Of a DNA stretch of 64,000 bases, positions 43,878 to 49,417 are shown piece by piece. Position 1 is the stretch's first letter. Each line of letters begins with the position of its first letter. The stretch covers positions 124,001 to 188,000 of the forward strand of contig NZ_SDHY01000006.1 in assembly GCF_004118285.1 (NCBI RefSeq). Direction: 5' to 3'. The translations under genes and the position numbers were made by a program. This DNA comes from Aquirufa rosea (GTDB lineage Bacteria; Bacteroidota; Bacteroidia; Cytophagales; Spirosomataceae). The notes beneath the pieces were generated by a model that was given only the letters and a program-made list of their open reading frames with translations, was not told the DNA's origin and did not search any database.

Positions 43878-43922
43878 AGAGACTATTGTCACGCACGGCA
43901 AAATATCGGTCTCTTATCTTTG
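43878..43922 (+). promoter_or_regulatory. Crp/Fnr-like operator (degenerate) and -7 element of the rhodanese-thioredoxin genes
   Basis: AGAGACTATTGTCACG at 43878-43893 (centre 43885.5): the right half TCACG is intact, the left half AGAGA has one mismatch to AGTGA. A perfect -7 TATCTTTG lies at 43915-43922, again 36.5 bp from the centre. The rhodanese ATG is at 43943. I predicted the location from the spacing and then found the half-site there. Confidence 0.55.
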
Positions 43923-43942
43923 TGACATAAAATCAAGATTGT

Positions 43943-44245
43943 ATGTTGGGATTTATTAAAAATTTATTGGGCCTAGGGCCAAAAGTAGATGTTAAAGCAC
44001 TCATAAAATCGGGTGCTAAAGTAGTGGACGTGCGCACTCCGGCCGAGTATCGACAAGGACATGTAAAAGGTTCAATCAACATCCCTCTTCAGACCATATC
44101 AAGCCAATTGAGTAAATTGAAGAAAGAGGATACAATTATCACATGTTGTGCCTCAGGAATGCGAAGCGGCGCAGCTAAAAGGGTATTAAAATCCCATGGT
44201 TTTGAAAATGTGCACAATGGGGGAACTTGGATGTCTTTACAATAG
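43943..44245 (+). CDS. Single-domain rhodanese
   Basis: A 100-residue protein. A short hydrophobic N-terminus (MLGFIKNLLGLG) precedes the domain; KVVDVRTPAEYRQGHVKGSINIP and the loop ITCCASGMRSG follow. The reactive Cys is Cys69, directly preceded by Cys68, a CC pair that could form a disulfide or trisulfide. It is followed 21 bp later by a thioredoxin and then a rhodanese-thioredoxin lipoprotein, so the three probably form one relay of reduction. Confidence 0.9.
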   Translation: MLGFIKNLLGLGPKVDVKALIKSGAKVVDVRTPAEYRQGHVKGSINIPLQTISSQLSKLKKEDTIITCCASGMRSGAAKRVLKSHGFENVHNGGTWMSLQ

Positions 44246-44266
44246 TTTAAAAGCAAAAACATTGTC

Positions 44267-44563
44267 ATGAGTAACTTTTCAGAATTATTGAAATCAGAAC
44301 AACCAGTGTTGGTAGACTTTTCTGCCGAATGGTGTGGTCCATGTAAGCAATTGAAGCCTATTTTAGAGCAAGTAAAGGCCAAAATAGGTGACTCTGCCAA
44401 AATCATCAAGGTAGATGTAGATAAAAACCGTAAAACAGCCGAGAAATTTCAGATTAGATCAGTTCCTACCTTAATCTTATTCAAAAATGGTAAATCCGTT
44501 TGGAGACAATCAGGTGTTTTACCTGCCAATACTTTGGTAGGAATTATACAACAATACAGCTAA
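44267..44563 (+). CDS. Thioredoxin
   Basis: A 98-residue cytosolic thioredoxin: VDFSAEWCGPCKQLKPILE with the active pair Cys23/Cys26, the cis-Pro in RSVPTLILFKNG and the usual length. It stands between two rhodanese genes, so it likely releases sulfide from protein persulfides or reduces persulfide intermediates as well as serving general disulfide reduction. Confidence 0.92.
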   Translation: MSNFSELLKSEQPVLVDFSAEWCGPCKQLKPILEQVKAKIGDSAKIIKVDVDKNRKTAEKFQIRSVPTLILFKNGKSVWRQSGVLPANTLVGIIQQYS

Positions 44564-44571
44564 ATTAAAGT

Positions 44572-44680
44572 AGAATTAGGAATGTAGAATTGGGTTAAAA
44601 AAGTTAGTTATACTTCTTTCCTAAACAGGCCAAATGCTTTATTCTACATTCTACATACCCAATTCTAACTTCTACATTCC
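44572..44680. repeat. Imperfect inverted repeat built from AATGTAGAAT units
   Basis: The left arm has GGAATGTAGAATTGGGT (44579-44595); the right arm has ACCCAATTCTA then TTCTACATTCC before 44681, that is the reverse complement with a short internal duplication. Similar units (CTACATTCC, ATTCTACATTCC) occur at 49394-49434 at the end of the dnaE2-type gene. It is a dispersed repeat; it could fold as a long hairpin between the thioredoxin and the lipoprotein gene. Confidence 0.55.
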
Positions 44681-44681
44681 C

Positions 44682-45386
44682 ATGAAATCACTCCTATTCT
44701 CCCTATTTATTTCTTTAACTCTGTTTTCCTGTTCCCAACCCGCTGGAAAAGGATTAGAGGATATCAGTGCCAATGATTTTAATCAGGGCATAAAAAGCCA
44801 AAGTACTGCTCAAATTTTAGATGTTAGAACACCCGATGAATATGCAGGTGGACATATTGCAGGGGCTATTTCTGCTGATATTAGTTCTGAGGCATTCCAA
44901 AAGGCTGCTGAAGCATTAGACAAAACCAAACCGGTATATGTGTACTGTTTATCAGGTGGCAGATCCAGCCAGGCAGCTAAGCAATTAGTTGACATGGGCT
45001 TTAGCGACGTGAAAAATTTAGGTGGGGGAATCTTGGCTTGGAATGCGGCCAGCTTACCCTTGTCGATGGAAGCAGGCGCTCTAGCTCCTCAAGCTGGCCT
45101 AAGCTTAGCCGCCTTTGAATCTAAAATTAAAGGCAAGAAAAAGGTTATTATTGATTACAATGCTACCTGGTGCGGACCTTGTAAGCAACTTAGTCCCATT
45201 TTAGAGGCCTATGTGAAGGATCAAAACGGTGCCGTAGAACTCATTAAAATTGACGTAGATGAGAATCCAGAATTAGCCAAAGCCAAAAACATTGAAGCTA
45301 TCCCCTACTTAGAATTATACCAGGATGGCAAACTAACTTGGAAAAACGTAGGATTAATCGGACGATCGGAACTAGATAAATTATAA
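44682..45386 (+). CDS. Rhodanese-thioredoxin fusion lipoprotein
   Basis: About 234 residues. Lipoprotein signal MKSLLFSLFISLTLFSCSQP (Cys17). Rhodanese domain about residues 25-130 with active loop VYCLSGGRSS (Cys89); thioredoxin domain about 140-234 with ATWCGPCKQL (Cys164/Cys167). The ATG at 44682 gives the lipobox; a longer start would hide it. Attached to a membrane facing the periplasm, it could take sulfur on the rhodanese Cys and have it reduced off by its own thioredoxin domain, a possible periplasmic sulfur delivery or persulfide reductase. Confidence 0.88.
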   Translation: MKSLLFSLFISLTLFSCSQPAGKGLEDISANDFNQGIKSQSTAQILDVRTPDEYAGGHIAGAISADISSEAFQKAAEALDKTKPVYVYCLSGGRSSQAAKQLVDMGFSDVKNLGGGILAWNAASLPLSMEAGALAPQAGLSLAAFESKIKGKKKVIIDYNATWCGPCKQLSPILEAYVKDQNGAVELIKIDVDENPELAKAKNIEAIPYLELYQDGKLTWKNVGLIGRSELDKL

Positions 45387-45392
45387 AATTAC

Positions 45393-45437
45393 ATCATGGT
45401 TAGTCGATCGGAAGATTTCAGATAGACTAACCATGAT
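45393..45437. terminator. Bidirectional hairpin terminator between the lipoprotein and msrB
   Basis: Arms ATCATGGTTAGTC (45393-45405) and GACTAACCATGAT (45425-45437), a 13-bp perfect stem with a 19-base loop, followed by TTTT on the plus strand. It separates two convergent genes. Confidence 0.75.
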
Positions 45438-45444
45438 TTTGTGA

Positions 45445-45933
45445 TTATTTACTAGCAGGCTCAAAACTCAAAGAGACGGAATTCACACAGTAGCGTAAAC
45501 CTGTTTCCGTAGGGCCATCATCAAAAACATGCCCAAGGTGTCCACCACACTTTCCACAAGTAATTTCGATTCGTCGCATACCCAGTGAATTATCTACTGT
45601 TTCTTTGATCACACCCTTCTTTATTTCCTTGTCAAAACTTGGCCAGCCACAATGCGCATCAAATTTTGAATCAGAGGTAAATAAATGAGCTCCACAGCCC
45701 CGACAAGTATAAATTCCCTTTTCATTATGCATCAAAAACTTTCCAGTAAAGGGTCTCTCCGTACCTTTTTGACGCAAAATATAATATTCATCGGGGGTTA
45801 ATCGGGCTTTCCATTCAGCCTCTGACTTAGGTAAATCTTTCATAGGTATATTCGCTTGAGCAGCTTCTTTAGGTCGTTGACCACAAGCTTGAAAACATAA
45901 AAAAACAATACAAGAAATAAAGAATGATTTCAT
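45445..45933 (-). CDS. msrB: Peptide-methionine (R)-S-oxide reductase, lipoprotein
   Basis: About 162 residues; the ATG at 45931-45933 gives a lipoprotein signal (FFISCIVFLCFQACGQ, Cys near residue 17). The MsrB domain has the zinc motifs CRGCGAHLF and CGKCGGHLGHVF and the catalytic Cys in LRYCVNSVSL. It reduces methionine-R-sulfoxide in envelope proteins. Downstream of the sulfur island on the opposite strand; upstream bases form the hairpin AAAAAAGGA-aatg-TCCTTTTTT (45979-46000). Confidence 0.92.
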   Translation of the reverse strand: MKSFFISCIVFLCFQACGQRPKEAAQANIPMKDLPKSEAEWKARLTPDEYYILRQKGTERPFTGKFLMHNEKGIYTCRGCGAHLFTSDSKFDAHCGWPSFDKEIKKGVIKETVDNSLGMRRIEITCGKCGGHLGHVFDDGPTETGLRYCVNSVSLSFEPASK

Positions 45934-45978
45934 AATTCTTTTTTTTATCAAATAACGAGAAAAAAAGGAGATTGTTTT

Positions 45979-46000
45979 AAAAAAGGAAATGTCCTTTTTT
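45979..46000. promoter_or_regulatory. Small hairpin in the msrB/SRAP intergenic region
   Basis: AAAAAAGGA, loop AATG, TCCTTTTTT: a 9-bp perfect stem, 46 bp upstream of the msrB ATG. It can be a leader attenuator for msrB or a terminator with a T run on either strand. I see no further clear promoter. Confidence 0.4.
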
Positions 46001-46121
46001 AGATTATAAATGATAAATTTAGTAGTACCAATAAAATTGTAATCAACCACGAGTTCTTAACCAAATGGATCTCATTGATCTCGAAATCAAAATAATTTGT
46101 ACTTTATAATCTGTAATTTCC

Positions 46122-46787
46122 ATGTGCTATTATACTGACCAGGTAAGCTCCAATAAAGCTCTAGAGAAAAGATTCAAAGCACAAGCTAAATATGATGAAA
46201 CTATGGCTCAAAAAGGTAAGATTTCGGGATTTACTCGAGCTGCATTACCAGTCATCACACAAGCCAAACCTAGTCTAATTCAATTAATTCCTTGGGGTCT
46301 GATTCCTGCTTGGGCCTCTGAACAGCAAGCTCAAGAATTACCCCAACTTACCCTGAATGCCAGATCAGAGAGCCTTTTTGAAAAGGCTTCTTTTGAGCCA
46401 TCCATGTTGAAACAGCGCTGTCTGGTGCTAGTAGATGGTTTTTATGAATGGCAACAAGTAGGCAAAGAAAAAATAGAATACCTTATTCAGTTGAAGGAAG
46501 ACGGCCCCTTTGCATTGGCAGGCATATATGCCATCTGGAAAAATCCTAGAAATTTACAGTGGGAACCCTCCTTTTCCATCATTACCACTCCTGCAAATGA
46601 ATTAATGGAAGAAATACATAATACCAAAAAGAGAATGCCTTTGATTCTTTCGGAAGAACAAGAGAGAAACTGGCTGGCTCCAATTTCCACAGAGGAGATT
46701 AAATCCTTTTTTAAGCCATTTAAAAGCTCTGCCATGAAAGCAGAGAAGGTCCATAAAGGAGGAGAACAAACCCAGCTATTTGCCTAA
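46122..46787 (+). CDS. SOS-response-associated peptidase (SRAP/YedK family)
   Basis: A 221-residue protein beginning Met-Cys (MCYYTDQ), so after removal of Met the Cys is N-terminal and can form the covalent link with abasic sites in single-stranded DNA, as in HMCES/YedK. Other family motifs: LNARSESLF, RCLVLVDGFYEWQ, FALAGIYAIW and the His of EIHNTKKRMPLIL. It shields DNA at replication forks. It stands alone; the mutagenesis cassette is 3 kb downstream. Confidence 0.88.
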   Translation: MCYYTDQVSSNKALEKRFKAQAKYDETMAQKGKISGFTRAALPVITQAKPSLIQLIPWGLIPAWASEQQAQELPQLTLNARSESLFEKASFEPSMLKQRCLVLVDGFYEWQQVGKEKIEYLIQLKEDGPFALAGIYAIWKNPRNLQWEPSFSIITTPANELMEEIHNTKKRMPLILSEEQERNWLAPISTEEIKSFFKPFKSSAMKAEKVHKGGEQTQLFA

Positions 46788-46862
46788 TGTTTCAAATCCA
46801 ATCATTTTCTATTTTTGCTTTAATCTAAGTCCACTGAAATTGTACTTTAAAAATTAGATTCT

Positions 46863-47222
46863 ATGCTTTGCGAAATTCACCCCAAATTACCCATGCGAAA
46901 TAAATCCATCACTAGGGATTATTACATCCAACAGTTAGGATTTCAAGATATAGGTCGTGAGGACTATGAGGGGTATTTGATGATACAAAAAGATCAAATT
47001 CAAATACATTTCTTTGAACATAAAAACTTGATTCCAGAAGAAAATGACGGACAAGTGTATATCCGAACACAGCACATTGAGTCCGTTTACCAAGCCTTTT
47101 TAGACAATCAAGTAGCTATTCACCCCAACGGAAAATTAGAGATTAAACCCTGGGGACAGAAAGAATTCGCTTTACTCGATCCAGATAATAATTTATTGAC
47201 CTTTGGGGAGGCTCTGCCCTGA
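46863..47222 (+). CDS. VOC-family protein (glyoxalase/bleomycin-resistance fold)
   Basis: A 119-residue single-domain protein with the paired beta-alpha-beta pattern: ITRDYYIQQLGFQDIG, ... VYIRTQHIESVYQAFLDN, ... KPWGQKEFALLDPDNNLLTFGE. The metal-type residues (His at 55, Glu near the end) are present in part. Members include glyoxalase I and antibiotic-binding proteins. Substrate unknown. Confidence 0.75.
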   Translation: MLCEIHPKLPMRNKSITRDYYIQQLGFQDIGREDYEGYLMIQKDQIQIHFFEHKNLIPEENDGQVYIRTQHIESVYQAFLDNQVAIHPNGKLEIKPWGQKEFALLDPDNNLLTFGEALP

Positions 47223-47312
47223 TAAGAATGAATTATGATGTAAAGCCCATTTAAAAGTTTGTATATTAATCGTTCAAAAATATATTTTTCCAATCTACTT
47301 ATCTTCTTAACT

Positions 47313-48125
47313 ATGAAAAAACTACTATTAGGCCTGTTTTGGGCTATTTCTTTGACAGCACAAGCACAACATAGCTTAGTGAAGGTTTGGGAAAGCGATA
47401 CGACTCTCGCCATACCTGAATCGGTTTTATATCATGCAGGTGGACTTTATGTTGCCTTGATCAATGGGCAACCATGGGACGTGGATGGCAAAGGAGAGAT
47501 TGGCAAAATGGATAAAAACGGTAAAATCATAAATGCTACTTGGGTAACAGGACTAAATGCCCCGAAAGGCATGGGTATATGGAAACAAGAATTATATGTG
47601 GCCGACGTTTCAGAGGTCGTGGTGATACATACATCAAGTGGTAAAATCATCCGCAAAATACCTGTGGAAGGTGCAACCGGATTAAATGATATTACCGTAG
47701 ATAAAAATGGCATTGTTTATGTTTCAGACTCCAAACTCGGAAACGTGCACCGCATAGAAAAGGGCAAAGCTAGCCTCTATTTAAGTGATTTGAAGGGCGT
47801 GAATGGACTGAAGGCGGTAGACAATGAGTTGTATATGCTGACAGCCAATGTTATTTTCAAAGCAGGTGCTGATAAAAAACTCGTATCTGTAGCCACCACT
47901 GAGGTGGGTGGAGATGGAATCGAGCCAGTTGGTCAAGGAGATTTCGTAGTTACTTGTTGGCCAGGTATCATTTACTATATGGACAAGTCAGGTCAATTGA
48001 CCACCATGCTAGATACTCGAGGTATAAAATACAACTCCGCTGACATCGGTTATAATCCAAAGGATCGCATGGTTTATGTGCCTACATTTTTCAAAAAATC
48101 GGTAGTGGCGTATAAACTCAAATAA
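47313..48125 (+). CDS. Secreted SMP-30/NHL-type beta-propeller protein
   Basis: About 270 residues with signal peptide (LLLGLFWAISLTAQA) and repeats of six propeller blades: GLNAPKGMGIWKQELYVADV, GATGLNDITVDKNGIVYVSDS, GLKAVDNELYMLTAN, GVGD-like segment 'EPVGQGDFVVTCWPGIIYYM', and the closing NSADIGYNPKDRMVYVPTF. The 'GLNDITVD' type motif is typical of the SMP-30/gluconolactonase fold. The catalytic calcium site is not obvious, so it may be a binding protein. The ATG at 47313 is chosen for the signal peptide. Confidence 0.75.
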   Translation: MKKLLLGLFWAISLTAQAQHSLVKVWESDTTLAIPESVLYHAGGLYVALINGQPWDVDGKGEIGKMDKNGKIINATWVTGLNAPKGMGIWKQELYVADVSEVVVIHTSSGKIIRKIPVEGATGLNDITVDKNGIVYVSDSKLGNVHRIEKGKASLYLSDLKGVNGLKAVDNELYMLTANVIFKAGADKKLVSVATTEVGGDGIEPVGQGDFVVTCWPGIIYYMDKSGQLTTMLDTRGIKYNSADIGYNPKDRMVYVPTFFKKSVVAYKLK

Positions 48126-48141
48126 AAATAGCCGTAGAATC

Positions 48142-48186
48142 AAAACACCCAGAAGATGTCTTTAACTTTCTTCTGGGTGTTTTTTT
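48142..48186 (+). terminator. Strong intrinsic terminator
   Basis: AAAACACCCAGAAGA, loop of about 13 bases, TCTTCTGGGTGTTTTTTT. A 13-15 bp stem and a T run, 16 bp after the propeller gene. It isolates the satD promoter that follows. Confidence 0.85.
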
Positions 48187-48217
48187 ATGGCTTAAATGCT
48201 GATTTTGAAGTAAAAAA

Positions 48218-48307
48218 TTGCACAAGCTAATTGTTGCACAAAATTTGCAATAATTAATAATGTTGCATAAATTATGCAATTTTTATAATTTTGCATAAAA
48301 AACGCAA
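48218..48307 (+). promoter_or_regulatory. satD promoter with three spaced 17-bp palindromic operators
   Basis: Three elements of the form TTGCA-N7-(T/C)GCAA: TTGCACAAAATTTGCAA at 48234-48250, TTGCATAAATTATGCAA (perfect palindrome) at 48263-48279 and TTGCATAAAAAACGCAA at 48291-48307. Their starts are 29 and 28 bp apart. An extra half-site TTGCACAA lies at 48218. The core promoter is TTG (48263-48265), 20-bp spacer, TAATTTTG (48286-48293): site 2 covers the -33 box and site 3 covers the end of the -7 box and the start region. This arrangement is that of a repressor. The likely repressor is the SatD protein itself. Confidence 0.7.
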
Positions 48308-48311
48308 CAAT

Positions 48312-48956
48312 ATGCTTCATTCCATCCTCATGGCCGACGTTATCAGTAGCCATAAAAAAGATGCAGCTCAATTACTGGATCAATTTAAGCTAACAGTTAA
48401 GGCTATAAATAATCAGTTTGCTGATACCATTATTTCTCCCCTAACCATTACTTTAGGAGATGAATTTCAGGGCATAAGCACTAGCGTATCCTCGGGAGTT
48501 TTACTCATTTTGGCCATGGAGGAATTTATCTTAGCCAATGCGTTTGATTTCAAACTGCGCTATATTTTGGCACAAGGACAAATAGAGACGCCCATCAATA
48601 CAAAAAATGCTCATGAGATGATGGGGGAAGGATTAACCCATGCTAGAAAGCAATTGAATAACTTAAAAAATAAAGAAGCACGATTTTTACTTACCAGCAG
48701 TACAGCTGACCATATTATGCTAACAACATTAAATGATTCATTCAAACTATACCAGCACTTTATTGATTCATGGAAAGTAAAGGATTATCCCTTGGTACAT
48801 CAGTTCTTAATGAATGAAGATTACAAAAAGATTGCCTCTCAATTAAATTTGAATAAATCAACTACTTGGAGAAGAAAAAAAAGCTTGCTGATAGACGAGT
48901 ATCGAACGAGCAAAAACATCATCCTTAACCTGTGCAAATTGCATGATTTTAGATAA
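48312..48956 (+). CDS. SatD-family protein with C-terminal helix-turn-helix
   Basis: About 214 residues, starting MLHSILMADVISSHKKDAAQ. The N-terminal part (about 1-165) is the SatD domain: 'ISPLTITLGDEFQGISTS', 'FKLRYILAQGQIETPINTKNAHEMMGEGL', 'RKQLNNLK'; the DEFQG core and GxGL resemble a nucleotidyl-cyclase-like or phosphoribosyl fold, but this is a guess. The C-terminal part (about 175-212) reads YKKIASQLNLNKSTTWRRKKSLLIDEYRTS, a clear helix-turn-helix. The protein may be a DNA-binding regulator that senses an unknown signal. Its gene has three palindromic operators and overlaps the next gene by 14 bp. Confidence 0.8.
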   Translation: MLHSILMADVISSHKKDAAQLLDQFKLTVKAINNQFADTIISPLTITLGDEFQGISTSVSSGVLLILAMEEFILANAFDFKLRYILAQGQIETPINTKNAHEMMGEGLTHARKQLNNLKNKEARFLLTSSTADHIMLTTLNDSFKLYQHFIDSWKVKDYPLVHQFLMNEDYKKIASQLNLNKSTTWRRKKSLLIDEYRTSKNIILNLCKLHDFR

Positions 48957-49323
48957 AACAATCGCCTTCTTGCTGCTTTTCTCCACGGGAGAAATATTTT
49001 TCAACCTTACTTTAATGAATTACCTAAAAAAATATTTCTCTTCTGATGAACCCCAAGGTACCACGATCCGAGATAAGAAAATTTTCTATCTACCCATGGC
49101 TACTTTCAAAGGTATATTGGAGCGATTTATCATCTCAATCTGCTTATTAAATAATATTCTACCTATTTTAACGGTATTTGGAGCATTAAAAATTGGAACG
49201 AGACTTTCTTCCAAAGACAATATCATCGCTAATGACTATTTTTTAATTGGCAATTTATGCTCCATTCTTATCTCGGTCACTTACTATTTAATTTTTAGCT
49301 TAATATATCCTCCCCATAGTTAA
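48943..49323 (+). CDS. Small integral membrane protein coupled to SatD
   Basis: A 126-residue membrane protein with three to four helices (FLLLFSTGEIFFNLTLM; FIISICLLNNILPILTVFGALKIG; FLIGNLCSILISVTYYLIFSL). The order 'FKGILERFIISICLLNNILPILTVFGALKIGTR' resembles the DUF3307-type partner that often follows satD in Bacteroidota. Start overlaps the satD 3' end by 14 bp (different frame), so the two are translationally coupled. No function is known. Confidence 0.68.
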   Translation: MILDKTIAFLLLFSTGEIFFNLTLMNYLKKYFSSDEPQGTTIRDKKIFYLPMATFKGILERFIISICLLNNILPILTVFGALKIGTRLSSKDNIIANDYFLIGNLCSILISVTYYLIFSLIYPPHS

Positions 49324-49417
49324 ACAGCCACCCATCGTATCACGAATAAAATAACCCTTGTTCCATATATTCCTAAGGGACTTGTTGATTAAGGATTCCC
49401 TCCCTACATTCCAAATT

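Noticed and set aside
43921-43936. TGTGACATAAAATCAAG as Crp/Fnr site of the rhodanese operon
   Set aside because: The half-sites are 7 bp apart and the site would overlap the -7 element; the site at 43878-43893 has the correct spacing.
33152-45386. Sox multienzyme system
   Set aside because: No SoxYZ, SoxB, SoxCD or SoxXA-like protein is present; the diheme cytochrome fits TsdA better because of the two CxxCH motifs and the conserved Cys in VNDCFERS.
48312-49323. SatD and the membrane protein as toxin-antitoxin pair
   Set aside because: Sizes and domains do not match a known toxin; a regulator plus membrane protein explains the overlap and operators better.
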